Shown here: in pieces, positions 17,211 through 27,025 of the stretch
Layout: each line of letters begins with the position of its first letter
Position numbering within the stretch: the stretch's first letter is position 1
NCBI GenBank assembly: GCA_000619965.1
Contig: JHVD01000020.1
Span: forward strand, 1 to 54,042
Reading direction: 5' to 3'
Length of the DNA: 54,042 nucleotides
Origin: Propionibacteriaceae bacterium P6A17
Lineage (GTDB): Bacteria > Actinomycetota > Actinomycetes > Propionibacteriales > Propionibacteriaceae
Notes under the pieces: generated by a model
The model's database searches: none
What the model was told of the DNA's origin: nothing
What the model saw: the letters and a program-made list of their open reading frames with translations, nothing else
Position numbers and translations under genes: made by a program

Positions 17211-17819
17211 ATGGTCACCCTCTCGAAGATCTACACCCGCACCGGCGACGCAGGCACCACTAGGTTGGTGGACAATTCGATCGCCCGCAAGACCGACCTC
17301 CGCGTCGAGGCCTACGGTCACGTCGACGAAGCCAACTCCGCCATCGGCGTCGCCTGCGCCCACGGCGTGCCGGCACGGGTCGGCGAGATGCTGCAGGTGG
17401 TGCGCAACGAGCTCTTCGACGTCGGTGCGGACCTCGCGAACCCGCTCACCGAGCATCCCAAGTGGGAGCCCCTGCGGATCATCCAGTCCTCCATCGATCG
17501 GCTCGAGCAGTACTGCGACGAGCTGCAGACGGACCTTCCGACGCTGCGCTCGTTCATCCTCCCCGGAGGCACCCTCGCGGGCGCCCAACTGCATGTCGCC
17601 CGCACCATCGTCAGGCGCGCCGAACGCGCCGCGTGGGCCTGCGTCGAGGCCCACGGCACCGAGCCGAGCGACGAGGAGGGAGCCGGCGGGGTCAACGTGC
17701 TCGCCGTCACGTATCTCAATCGCCTCTCGGACCTGCTGTTCGTCATGTCGCGCGTGGTCAACGGGCAGGATGGGGAAACGCTGTGGGTCCCGGGCACCGA
17801 CCGGCCGAAGCCCGAGTGA
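17211..17819 (+). CDS. Cob(I)alamin adenosyltransferase, PduO type
   Basis: It transfers the adenosyl group of ATP to cob(I)alamin, making the coenzyme form needed by methylmalonyl-CoA mutase. The 202-residue protein begins KIYTRTGDAGTTRL (ATP-binding), continues with RVEAYGHVDEANSAIG and ELFDVGADLA, and has the conserved ARTIVRRAERAAW and NRLSDLLFVMSR motifs. In Mycobacterium the equivalent gene lies just beyond the ATP synthase operon, as here. It converges with the DUF2550 gene, with 37 bases between the stops. Confidence 0.93.
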   Translation: MVTLSKIYTRTGDAGTTRLVDNSIARKTDLRVEAYGHVDEANSAIGVACAHGVPARVGEMLQVVRNELFDVGADLANPLTEHPKWEPLRIIQSSIDRLEQYCDELQTDLPTLRSFILPGGTLAGAQLHVARTIVRRAERAAWACVEAHGTEPSDEEGAGGVNVLAVTYLNRLSDLLFVMSRVVNGQDGETLWVPGTDRPKPE

Positions 17820-17856
17820 TCCCCACGCTGATCGCCCCTGCCCCGACCGCGGGCGA

Positions 17857-18315
17857 TCACTGCTCGACGGCGTCCCCTGAGCTCCGATAGGTGCCGGGGG
17901 GCGCGGCCTCGAGCCAGGAGATGAGCGCCATGCCGGTCCCCTCCGAGACCCCCAGGTTGTAGTCGGCCCCTGTGCGGGTGTTGTGCACGGTGAACACCGA
18001 CGTGTCGTCGTATAGGAACATCGTCTCGGCGCGAGTGGGTTCCCGACGTCCCACGTAACGCGTACACCCACGGGTCAGGGTGACGCGAGGTCGAAACGAT
18101 AACGAGAACGCGCGGAACCACTCGAGGTGCTCGCCGCGGTAGCGGGCGACGCCCAGCGACCAGCCGACCCCCGGCTCACGGCTGAAGAGCTGGAGGGCGC
18201 AGTCGAAGGAGCTCACGTGGCTCGTCAGCCAGCGCCGCCTGGCGTAGAGGGTGCCCACCGGCACGACGACGAGCAGGAGCAGGCCCAGCAACACCCACGC
18301 CACCTCAGGCCACAT
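17857..18315 (-). CDS. DUF2550 membrane protein following the ATP synthase operon
   Basis: This 152-residue protein has one N-terminal membrane helix (PEVAWVLLGLLLLVVVPVGTLYARRRW), then a soluble domain with FDCALQLF and WSLGVARYRGEHLEWFRAFSL, the DUF2550 pattern. It corresponds in position and size to the gene after atpC in Mycobacterium tuberculosis (Rv1312). Its function is unknown. A ribosome-binding site GGAGAGG precedes the ATG. A strong hairpin separates it from atpC, so it may be expressed apart from the operon. Confidence 0.85.
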   Translation of the reverse strand: MWPEVAWVLLGLLLLVVVPVGTLYARRRWLTSHVSSFDCALQLFSREPGVGWSLGVARYRGEHLEWFRAFSLSFRPRVTLTRGCTRYVGRREPTRAETMFLYDDTSVFTVHNTRTGADYNLGVSEGTGMALISWLEAAPPGTYRSSGDAVEQ

Positions 18316-18342
18316 GCGTCACACACCTCTCCTTCATCGGAT

Positions 18343-18376
18343 CAGGGCAGCCCCCACCTTGGTGGGGACCGCCCTG
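18343..18376 (-). terminator. Terminator of the ATP synthase operon
   Basis: CAGGGC (18343-18348) pairs with GCCCTG (18371-18376), and the inner CCCCACC with GGTGGGG across a two-base loop, with a small internal mismatch. It lies 20 bases after the atpC stop, between atpC and the DUF2550 gene. Confidence 0.7.
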
Positions 18377-18395
18377 AACTGTCTTGTCGTCTGGC

Positions 18396-18806
18396 TCAGA
18401 AGTCCTTCGCCCTCGCCGCTGCCGCCAGCTGCGCATTCAGCATGTGGATGCGGTGACGTTCCTCATCGGAAGCCTCACCCGTCCGGTAGCGCAGCATGAG
18501 CGTGTCGAGCTCGGCCTGTGCTGCGTCCGTGGAGATCTCCGCCCCGAGGATCGCCTCCTGCGCGAGGATCGAGACGCGCCCCTCCGCGACGGAGATGAAT
18601 CCGCCGTCAACGTAGAGCGCCTCCTGACGACCGTCGTTGGTGACGATCTCCACGCGGCTGGGGACCAGCAGCGCCAGCACCGGCTCGTGGCCGGGGAGGA
18701 TGCCGATGTCACCCTCCACGGTGCGGGCAATCACCTGCACCGCCTCACCGGACCAGACGATCCGGCTCGCCGAAACGACTTCCAACTTCAGTGGGGGCCT
18801 GGCCAC
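18396..18806 (-). CDS. atpC: ATP synthase F1 epsilon subunit
   Basis: This 136-residue subunit of the central stalk inhibits wasteful ATP hydrolysis. The N-terminal beta sandwich is visible (KLEVVSASRIVWSGEA, ARTVEGDIGILPGHEPVLALL, YVDGGFISVAEGRVSILA), followed by the C-terminal helical hairpin. It is the last gene of the operon, two bases after atpD. Confidence 0.95.
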   Translation of the reverse strand: MARPPLKLEVVSASRIVWSGEAVQVIARTVEGDIGILPGHEPVLALLVPSRVEIVTNDGRQEALYVDGGFISVAEGRVSILAQEAILGAEISTDAAQAELDTLMLRYRTGEASDEERHRIHMLNAQLAAAARAKDF

Positions 18807-18808
18807 GA

Positions 18809-20245
<1,437 letters not shown>

Positions 20246-20260
20246 CTATCCTCTTGATTC

Positions 20261-21166
20261 TCAGGCTGATTCGGCAAGCGCCGAGGCGCCTCCGACGATT
20301 TCCGTGATTTCCTGCGTGATCTCCGCCTGACGGGCCTGGTTGGCCTCGCGGGTCAGCTTCTCGATCAGCGCCTGGGCGTTGTCCGTGGCGGACTTCATCG
20401 CCTGCTGGCGGGCCGCCAGCTCCGACGCGGCCGCGTCGAGCAGCGCCGTGTGGATCCGGTCCGTGACGAACATCGGCAGCAGGGCGTCCAGCACCGTCTT
20501 GGCGTCGGGCTCGAACTTGTAGAAGTGGTTGTCGCTGTCGTCCGGGAAGTCCTCGGACTTGGCGTCGACCACCTCCAGGGGCAGCAGACGGATGGCCCGC
20601 GGCTTCTGCGTGATCATGGACTCGAAGCGGGTGGTGACGAGATGCAGTTCGTCGACGCCGCCCTCCTCCGTGGGCGTGAGGAATGCCTGGAGGAGCGTGT
20701 CCGCGATCTCACGCGCGTCGCGGGTGCTGGGACGTTCGGAGAAGCCCGTCCAGCTCTGCTTGATGTCGCGCCCGCGGAACTCGTGGTAGGCGACGCCCTT
20801 CTTGCCCGTGAGGTAGAGGTCCACCTCGAGGCCTCGCTCGGCGACGAGATGCTCGCGCAGTTCCTCCCCGAGACGGATGACGTTGGTCGAGTAGGCCCCC
20901 GCCAGGCCGCGGTCGCTCGTCAGCACGAGTACCGCGGCCCGCTTTGGCTCCTTCGCATGGCGCAGGAAGGGGTGCTCCACGTCGTGGGCGCTCGCCAGCA
21001 TCGAGACGGCCTTGGACAGCTCCAGCGTGTACGGCAGCGCCGCACGCTGGGCCTGCTGGGCCTTCACGATGCGCGACGAAGCAATCAGCTCCATGGCCCT
21101 CGTGATCTTCTTGGTTGCCGAGACAGACTTCCTGCGCTGTCTGAGCTCCCTGAGACTGCTGCCCAT
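20261..21166 (-). CDS. atpG: ATP synthase F1 gamma subunit
   Basis: This 301-residue rotor shaft begins SLRELRQRRKSVSATKKITRAMELIA and ends with the matching C-terminal helix (LLDAAASELAARQQAMKSATDNAQ ... NQARQAEITQEITEIVGGA). These two helices form the coiled coil inside the alpha-beta ring. It lies seven bases after atpA and 18 bases before atpD. Confidence 0.97.
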   Translation of the reverse strand: MGSSLRELRQRRKSVSATKKITRAMELIASSRIVKAQQAQRAALPYTLELSKAVSMLASAHDVEHPFLRHAKEPKRAAVLVLTSDRGLAGAYSTNVIRLGEELREHLVAERGLEVDLYLTGKKGVAYHEFRGRDIKQSWTGFSERPSTRDAREIADTLLQAFLTPTEEGGVDELHLVTTRFESMITQKPRAIRLLPLEVVDAKSEDFPDDSDNHFYKFEPDAKTVLDALLPMFVTDRIHTALLDAAASELAARQQAMKSATDNAQALIEKLTREANQARQAEITQEITEIVGGASALAESA

Positions 21167-21173
21167 GGGCCGA

Positions 21174-22811
21174 TCAACCCCGCTTCTTGCGGACGATCTG
21201 CGTCGGGTCGATCTCCGAGCTCTCGATGGCCTCGACGACCTCGTGGCCGATCAGGGCCTTCCCGTCCGAGTCCTTGAAGCCCTTCTTGAACTCGGCCAGC
21301 AGGCTCAGCACGGCCTCCTGGTCCTCGCCCTCGAAGACGTTGGTCTCGGCGACGTTCTGCAGCACCTGGCCGTTGTGGCGCAGGTAGTCGAGGAAGTCGC
21401 GCTCGAAGCGGAGGATGTCGCCGACCGGGACGTCGTCGAGGTGGCCCTCGTTGCCCAGCCACACGGACACGACCTGGTCCTCGACCGGGTACGGCGCGTA
21501 CTGGCCCTGCTTCAGCAGCTCGGTGAGGCGGGCGCCCCGCTCGAGCTGGCGGCGCGAGGCCTCGTCGAGGTCGGAGGCGAACATGGCGAACGCCTGCATG
21601 TCGCGGAACTGCGCCAGACCGATCTTGAGGGTGCCGGAAACCTTCTTCATGGCCTTGACCTGTGCGGCGCCACCGACTCGCGAGACGGAGATGCCGACGT
21701 CGATGGCCGGACGCTGGTTGGCGTTGAAGAGATCCGACTGGAGGAAGATCTGGCCGTCGGTGATGGAGATCACGTTCGTCGGGATGTAGGCCGACACGTC
21801 GTTGGCCTTCGTCTCGATGATCGGGAGCCCGGTCATCGAACCGCCGCCCAGCTCGTCGGAGAGCTTGGCGCAGCGCTCGAGCAGCCGCGAGTGGAGGTAG
21901 AACACGTCGCCGGGGTAGGCCTCGCGGCCCGGGGGCCGACGCAGCAGCAGCGACATGGCCCGGTAGGCCTCGGCCTGCTTGGTCAAGTCGTCGAAGACGA
22001 TCAGCACGTGCTTGCCCTGGTACATCCAGTGCTGACCGATGGCCGAGCCCGCGTAGGGAGCGATGTACTTGAAGCCTGCCGGGTCGGAGGCGGGCGCATG
22101 GACGATGGTCGTGTACTCCATCGCGCCGGCCTTCTCGAGGGTGCCCTTGACCTCGGCGATCGTCGAGCCCTTCTGGCCGATGGCCACGTAGATGCAGCGG
22201 ACCTGCTTCTTCGGGTCACCCGAGTCCCAGTTGGCCTTCTGGTTGATGATCGTGTCGATCGCGATGGCTGTCTTGCCGGTCTTGCGGTCGCCGATGATGA
22301 GCTGCCGCTGGCCGCGACCGATCGGGATCATCGCGTCGATGGCCTTGAGCCCGGTCTGCAATGGCTCGCGGACCTCCTGCCGGTCCATGACGCCGGCGGC
22401 CTGCAGCTCGAGGGCGCGACGACCCTCGATGCCCGCGATCTCGCCGAGTCCGTCAATGGGGTTGCCCATGGCGTCGACCACGCGGCCGAGGTAGCCCTCG
22501 CCGACGGGGACCGAGAGCACGTCACCGGTGCCGTGCACGAGGGAGCCCTCGTCGATGCCCTCGGAATCGCCGAGGACGACGACGCCGATCTCGCGCTCGT
22601 CGAGGTTCTGGGCGATGCCGAGCGTGCCGTTCTCGAAGCGCAGCAGCTCGTTGGCCATCGCCGAGGGAAGGCCTTCGACGCGCGCAATGCCGTCGCCAGA
22701 CGTGACAACCCGGCCGACCTCAGTCTTGCTTGCGCCTTCCGGCTTGTACTGAGCGACGAAGTCGTTCAGCGCGTTGCGGATCTCATCCGGACTGATGGTC
22801 AATTCAGCCAT
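21174..22811 (-). CDS. atpA: ATP synthase F1 alpha subunit
   Basis: This 545-residue subunit binds non-catalytic nucleotide. Walker A appears as GDRKTGKT after IGRGQRQLI, Walker B in [17 protein letters not shown], and the alpha-specific [21 protein letters not shown] follows. The N-terminal [17 protein letters not shown] segment contacts the delta subunit. The C-terminal tail is somewhat extended, as is common in actinobacteria. Confidence 0.98.
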   Translation of the reverse strand: MAELTISPDEIRNALNDFVAQYKPEGASKTEVGRVVTSGDGIARVEGLPSAMANELLRFENGTLGIAQNLDEREIGVVVLGDSEGIDEGSLVHGTGDVLSVPVGEGYLGRVVDAMGNPIDGLGEIAGIEGRRALELQAAGVMDRQEVREPLQTGLKAIDAMIPIGRGQRQLIIGDRKTGKTAIAIDTIINQKANWDSGDPKKQVRCIYVAIGQKGSTIAEVKGTLEKAGAMEYTTIVHAPASDPAGFKYIAPYAGSAIGQHWMYQGKHVLIVFDDLTKQAEAYRAMSLLLRRPPGREAYPGDVFYLHSRLLERCAKLSDELGGGSMTGLPIIETKANDVSAYIPTNVISITDGQIFLQSDLFNANQRPAIDVGISVSRVGGAAQVKAMKKVSGTLKIGLAQFRDMQAFAMFASDLDEASRRQLERGARLTELLKQGQYAPYPVEDQVVSVWLGNEGHLDDVPVGDILRFERDFLDYLRHNGQVLQNVAETNVFEGEDQEAVLSLLAEFKKGFKDSDGKALIGHEVVEAIESSEIDPTQIVRKKRG

Positions 22812-22840
22812 TGTGTCCTACTTTCGCTTGAATGGTTCGC

Positions 22841-23584
22841 TTAGGAATTGATGAGTTGACGCCGGACATCGTCGAGTCGTCCGGCGACAGTGGACTCGTA
22901 CACTTCGTGCCCGATGGCGACGTGCATCCCGCCCATGACGTCCGGATCCACCTCGACCTGGAGGGTGACCGGCTTGCCGGTGCGGGCGCTCAACGCCTGC
23001 CGAAGGCGCGACAGGCGGCCCTCGTCGAGCGGACGAGCAACGGTGACCTTGGCCAACACCGAGTCGGACAGCTCTGCGGCCTGCTCGAGGTAGGAGTCCA
23101 CCGTCTTGGAGAACGTGCGAGCGTGCCCGGCGACGGCGCGGGCCGCAAGCAGCTTGGTCACGGGATGGACGTCGTCGCCGACGAGGCGCGCGACGAGGGC
23201 CCGCTTGGCGTCGAGGTCGTAGCTGGCACTGCGCATGACGGCCGTCAGCTCCGAGGAGCCCCCGACGGCACTGCCGATCGCGTGGAGCTGCTGGGAGACC
23301 TGCCCCAGCGCGCCCTCGTCGAGCGCCTGCGTGAGCCCGGCACGAACCCCCTCGGACTCGAGGCCGAGGACCAGCTCCCGGGGGCTGCGCCATGCGCGGC
23401 CGACGACCTGGTCCATGAGCTGGAGGGCTTGGGCGCCCACACGCGACCCGAACAGGCGTCGCCCGAGGGCGATGCGCTGCTCGGGCTGCGCGGACGGGTC
23501 GGACAGCGCACGACGCAGCATCGGCTGATCGATGAGGACATCGACCATGGCGAAGATGTCAGTTGCCGCGTCGAGCTTGGTCAT
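22841..23584 (-). CDS. atpH: ATP synthase F1 delta subunit
   Basis: This 247-residue delta/OSCP subunit tethers the peripheral stalk to the top of F1. The C-terminal signature KVTVARPLDEGRLSRLRQALSARTGKPVTLQVEVDPDVMGGM is clear. The protein is longer than the roughly 180-residue typical delta, having extra N-terminal sequence, but it is not fused to a b subunit as in mycobacteria. Its ATG overlaps the atpF stop (ATGA). Confidence 0.94.
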   Translation of the reverse strand: MTKLDAATDIFAMVDVLIDQPMLRRALSDPSAQPEQRIALGRRLFGSRVGAQALQLMDQVVGRAWRSPRELVLGLESEGVRAGLTQALDEGALGQVSQQLHAIGSAVGGSSELTAVMRSASYDLDAKRALVARLVGDDVHPVTKLLAARAVAGHARTFSKTVDSYLEQAAELSDSVLAKVTVARPLDEGRLSRLRQALSARTGKPVTLQVEVDPDVMGGMHVAIGHEVYESTVAGRLDDVRRQLINS

Positions 23585-24123
23585 CGTGCGGTACCTGCCT
23601 GCTCCAATTCGGCGAGGAAGCGGTCGACCGTGCGCAGTGCACGCTCGTCGTCCTCGAGGGACTCGCCGACGATCTTGCCTGCCAGTGCCGTGGCCATGCC
23701 ACCGACTTCGCCCTTGAGCTGCGCGACGAGTTGTGCGCGCTCGGCGGCGAGCTGCTGGCGACCGGACTCCAGGATGCGGTCCGATTCCTTGGTAGCCTTG
23801 TCACGGGCCTCGGCAAGAATCTGGGCGCTCTGGTTCTTGGCATCCTCGCGGATCTTGGCCGCCTCCTCGCGGGCGGAGGCCAACTGATCCTCGTACTGGG
23901 CGAGCGCGGCTTCGGCCTTGGCCTCCGCCGCCGCGGCACGCTGCATGCCGCCCTCGATCTTCGAGGACCGCTCCTCGTACATCTTCTCGAATGCCGGAAC
24001 GACGGCCTTGGCGATGATCAGGGTCAGGACGAGGAGGAGCAGGATGCCGACGATGACCTCGGACCAGTGGTGAGGTGCGAGGGGACCCAGAGTGTTCTGG
24101 GGAACCCAAATCGTGGAACCCAT
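23581..24123 (-). CDS. atpF: ATP synthase Fo b subunit
   Basis: This 180-residue peripheral-stalk subunit has one membrane helix (about 22-42, VIVGILLLLVLTLIIAKAVVPAF). A long charged helix rich in Ala, Glu and Lys follows (AAAAEAKAEAALAQYEDQLASAREEAAKIREDAKN). It lies between atpE and atpH and is coupled to atpH by an ATGA overlap. Confidence 0.96.
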   Translation of the reverse strand: MGSTIWVPQNTLGPLAPHHWSEVIVGILLLLVLTLIIAKAVVPAFEKMYEERSSKIEGGMQRAAAAEAKAEAALAQYEDQLASAREEAAKIREDAKNQSAQILAEARDKATKESDRILESGRQQLAAERAQLVAQLKGEVGGMATALAGKIVGESLEDDERALRTVDRFLAELEQAGTAR

Positions 24124-24134
24124 TGCGTCTGACC

Positions 24135-24359
24135 TCAGAGGACGAACGCGAGGGCGATGGCGATGATCGCGAGGGCCTCAACCACGGCGAAGCCGATGAA
24201 GGCGGTGCTCATCATGGCGCCACGGGCCTCGGGCTGACGGGCAGTGCCGTTGATGACGGACGAGAAGATCCACGCAACGCCAGCAGCCGGGGCCAGGGTG
24301 GCGATCGCGTAGCCGATCATGTTGAGGCTGCCGGTGATGTTGATCTCGAGGAGTTCCAT
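24135..24359 (-). CDS. atpE: ATP synthase Fo c subunit
   Basis: This 74-residue hairpin subunit forms the rotor ring. Two membrane helices flank the polar loop NGTARQPEARG. The ion-carrying carboxylate is Glu61 in IGFAVVEALAI. No cluster of sodium-site residues is obvious, so protons are the likely coupling ion. An AAAGG ribosome-binding site precedes the ATG, fitting the high expression this subunit needs. Confidence 0.97.
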   Translation of the reverse strand: MELLEINITGSLNMIGYAIATLAPAAGVAWIFSSVINGTARQPEARGAMMSTAFIGFAVVEALAIIAIALAFVL

Positions 24360-24413
24360 TTCTTGCCTTTCGGATGGGTTCTTCGTGTTGGGAAGAAGAA
24401 TGTGGGGGTTGGA

Positions 24414-25211
24414 TCAGTGTGCGTCGGCGACGGACGTCGACACGTACTGGGCGGTGAGGACGGTGAAGATGTAGGCCTGCAGGGCGCCGATGAACAGCTC
24501 AAGCAGGAGGATCACGAGGCTGAACAGCATGCTGACGCCGCCGGAGACGTTGTACAGCAGATTGTCCTGGTAGGTGAGGAGGAATCCGCCGCCGACGACG
24601 AACACCAGGACCACGAGGTGGCCGGCGAAGAGGTTGGCGAACAGACGGAGGGCCAGGGTGACAGGGCGCGTGATGAACACCGAGAGGAACTCCAGCGGCA
24701 TCACCAGCGGAAGCAGGTAGCCGGGCACGCCCTCGGGGATCAGCGACTTCTTGAGGAAGCCGAAGCCCCACTTCTTGAAGCCGGCTCCGACGTAGACAAC
24801 CCACGAGACCAGTGCCAAACCGTAGGCGTAGCCCACGTTGGAGAAGGTCGGGTACATGAAGAAGAAGAACTCACCGAACCAGTTGTTGAACAAGAGGAAG
24901 GTGAACAGGGCGAGCAGGTAGGGAAGGAACTTGCGGTAGTCGGCGTGCAGGATGTCCCGCGCGATGCCGTTGCGCACGAATTCGTAGACGAACTCGAAGA
25001 AGTACTGCCCCTTGCTCGGCTTGACCTGGAGCTTCCGCGACCCGAAGTACCAGAAGAGCACCACGAGCAGGAAGCCGATCACGGCTTGGATGAGCGGCTT
25101 GTTCACCCAGTCGGGAAGCACGTCCGGCCACACGGAACCCCAGAGGAAGTCTTGCGTGCCCGGTGGTGTGTAGCCGCCCCCGCCTTCGAGCGGAACGAGT
25201 CCAATCGTCAC
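24414..25211 (-). CDS. atpB: ATP synthase Fo a subunit
   Basis: This 265-residue stator subunit has about five or six membrane helices. The essential Arg lies in VTLALRLFANLFAGHLVV, and the last helix region reads FIGALQAYIFTVLTAQYVSTSV. Together with the c ring it forms the proton path. The GTG start overlaps the stop of the atpZ-like gene (GTGA), so assembly factor and subunit are coupled. Confidence 0.96.
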   Translation of the reverse strand: MTIGLVPLEGGGGYTPPGTQDFLWGSVWPDVLPDWVNKPLIQAVIGFLLVVLFWYFGSRKLQVKPSKGQYFFEFVYEFVRNGIARDILHADYRKFLPYLLALFTFLLFNNWFGEFFFFMYPTFSNVGYAYGLALVSWVVYVGAGFKKWGFGFLKKSLIPEGVPGYLLPLVMPLEFLSVFITRPVTLALRLFANLFAGHLVVLVFVVGGGFLLTYQDNLLYNVSGGVSMLFSLVILLLELFIGALQAYIFTVLTAQYVSTSVADAH

Positions 25212-25435
25212 TTGACGCTCCCGTAACGTTTGTAGATGAGGTAGATGCTAGCCATCAGTCCCGCGATGAGGCCAACCGGCAGCATCCATGAAGTGCTCAG
25301 GAAGTGGTCGCCGAGCCAGCCCAGGCCGCCGTAGAAGAGGATCCCTGCGACGATGTAGCTGATGACGACCATGCCATCCTCACGTCCGCTCGGTGAACGG
25401 TCGTCCGCCTGCTTCGGTGAAGGTGTGGTCCGCAT
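25208..25435 (-). CDS. AtpZ-like small membrane protein of the ATP synthase operon
   Basis: This 75-residue protein has a polar N-terminus (RTTPSPKQADDRSPSGRED) and two helices (MVVISYIVAGILFYGGLGWLGDHF and WMLPVGLIAGLMASIYLIY). The pattern fits the AtpZ/F0F1-ATPase gene-1 family, which works with AtpI in c-ring assembly or magnesium supply. I take the ATG at 25435; upstream in-frame starts would overlap the atpI gene. There is no good ribosome-binding site, but a -10-like TAGGCT lies ten bases upstream. The gene ends overlapping the atpB start. Confidence 0.75.
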   Translation of the reverse strand: MRTTPSPKQADDRSPSGREDGMVVISYIVAGILFYGGLGWLGDHFLSTSWMLPVGLIAGLMASIYLIYKRYGSVK

Positions 25436-25445
25436 TTCGAGGCCG

Positions 25446-25451
25446 AGCCTA
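25446..25451 (-). promoter_or_regulatory. Possible internal promoter of the ATP synthase operon
   Basis: TAGGCT on the minus strand lies ten bases before the atpZ-like ATG, with a TGAACA element 16-17 bases further upstream as a fair -35. A transcript from here would have a leader of only three or four bases and would let the atp genes be expressed apart from the upstream housekeeping genes. Confidence 0.4.
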
Positions 25452-25928
25452 TCAGTGTCCGCCCGAATGTTCACCTTCGGTCTCGGGCGTCTCAACTTCG
25501 TCGTAGACGGGCACTCGTTGCCTTGCTCCGACGACGACGACGCCCGTCACCCAGGCGAGCACGGTGAGGACGACGGCGGCCGCCAGCCACTCCCCCACGA
25601 TCAGGGGCTCGAGCGGGTCCCAACCGAGCGCAGCGGCCAGTGCGGCGCCGATGCCGACGACCCGGACTGCGTAGCCGACGAGCACGATTTCCATGGCCTG
25701 CCGTGGCGGCCAATCGGTGGCCACCACCTCCAGCCACTGGCCGAGCCCGTAGAACGTCACCACGGCGAGGACGCCGATGAGCGCAGTGGCGAGGCCGCCG
25801 ATCCCGTGGGTCAGTCCAGCGACGACGATCAACACCGCGCCGGTGGCCACGCCCGCACAGGCCCCGGCCAGCGCCATCTCCCGTGCCCTCCGACGGGCCG
25901 CGGACGGACGCAGGCTGCGCCTCGTCAC
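25452..25928 (-). CDS. atpI: AtpI-family membrane protein
   Basis: This 158-residue protein has about four hydrophobic helices (MALAGACAGVATGAVLIVVAGL; GLATALIGVLAVVTFYGLGQWL; AMEIVLVGYAVRVVGIGAALAAAL; WLAAAVVLTVLAWVTGVVVVG) after a basic N-terminus. Position between wecA and atpB matches the AtpI-like gene of Mycobacterium (Rv1303). It probably assists c-ring assembly. The GTG start overlaps the wecA stop (GTGA). Confidence 0.75.
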   Translation of the reverse strand: MTRRSLRPSAARRRAREMALAGACAGVATGAVLIVVAGLTHGIGGLATALIGVLAVVTFYGLGQWLEVVATDWPPRQAMEIVLVGYAVRVVGIGAALAAALGWDPLEPLIVGEWLAAAVVLTVLAWVTGVVVVGARQRVPVYDEVETPETEGEHSGGH

Positions 25929-27025
25929 CGCGATCCCTGCCTGCGCAGGGGTCGGACCGTCCACACCAGGACGAGCAGCACGACGAGCACCACCATCCAC
26001 ACAACGGCGGCCGAGTTGCTGAGCCCGATCGCGACGACGCCCCCGCTGGCGATCGCCGTCCACGCGTACATCAACAACACGGCACCCCGGATCGAGTGAC
26101 CGCGCGCCACGAGCCTGTGGTGGATGTGTGACTTGTCGGCCACGAACCAGTACTGGCCGTTCAGGGTGCGCCTGACGTAGGCGAGGCCGAGATCCAGCAG
26201 CGGCAGCAGCAGCGCGGCCAACGGCACGAGGATGGGCAGCAGCGCGGGCAGCACGTCGGTGCCACCGCCGGTCAGCGCGGCCGGATCCATCTGCCCGGTG
26301 AATGAGATGGAGCTCATGGCCATGAGGAGCCCCAGCAACATCGCCCCGGAATCGCCCATGAACATGCGCGCGGGATGCCAGTTGTGCAGCAGGAAGCCCG
26401 CGCAGATGCCGGCCGTGGCCACCGTGAGCAGCGAGGCCGTCGTCGCCCGGACCAGCTCCTGCTCGTAGGCCAACACGTAGGCATAGGAGAAGAACGCCAG
26501 CGCCCCGATGGCCACCACTCCCGCAGCGAGGCCGTCGAGCCCGTCGACGAAGTTGACGGCATTGGTGCACAGCAGGATGAACAGCGCGGTGATGAGGATG
26601 CTCGAGGCGTCGTCGAGCGCGATGATGCGGCCGGGGAGCGGGATCCAGAGGATGCGCACGCCCTGCATCACCACGATGCCGGCCACCAGCGCCTGACCGC
26701 CCAACTTCGTCAGCGCGGGCAGCTCGATCTTGTCGTCGACGACCCCGATCACGGTGATGACCAATCCGGCCAACAGGACCGCGAGGGCATCATGTTGGAC
26801 GACGGCGTGTCGGCCGAGAAACGGCATTCCCACGGCGAGCAGCAGCGAGGCCGCGAGGCCCAGGAACATCGCGACGCCACCCAGATACGGGATGGGCATC
26901 GTGTGCATGTCCCGGGAGCGCACGGGTGCGAACACGCCAGTGCGGATCGCCACCTCGCGCAGCAGGCTGGCCGTGAGGAAGGTCAGCGACGCGGCGACGA
27001 GGAAGACGAGGAGATACTCACGCAT
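25925..27025 (-). CDS. wecA: Polyprenyl-phosphate GlcNAc-1-phosphate transferase (WecA/MraY family)
   Basis: This 366-residue polytopic membrane enzyme links a sugar-1-phosphate (usually GlcNAc) to a polyprenyl phosphate, starting cell-wall or surface glycan synthesis. Family motifs are present: VGVVDDKIEL, NAVNFVDGLDGLAAGV with the catalytic DGLDGL, FLLHNWHPARMFMGDSGAMLLG, and the cytoplasmic His-rich loop DKSHIHHRL. About ten membrane helices are seen. The start overlaps the tsaC 3' end by eight bases. In Mycobacterium the gene in this position is wecA/rfe, which primes arabinogalactan linkage-unit synthesis. Confidence 0.92.
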   Translation of the reverse strand: MREYLLVFLVAASLTFLTASLLREVAIRTGVFAPVRSRDMHTMPIPYLGGVAMFLGLAASLLLAVGMPFLGRHAVVQHDALAVLLAGLVITVIGVVDDKIELPALTKLGGQALVAGIVVMQGVRILWIPLPGRIIALDDASSILITALFILLCTNAVNFVDGLDGLAAGVVAIGALAFFSYAYVLAYEQELVRATTASLLTVATAGICAGFLLHNWHPARMFMGDSGAMLLGLLMAMSSISFTGQMDPAALTGGGTDVLPALLPILVPLAALLLPLLDLGLAYVRRTLNGQYWFVADKSHIHHRLVARGHSIRGAVLLMYAWTAIASGGVVAIGLSNSAAVVWMVVLVVLLVLVWTVRPLRRQGSR

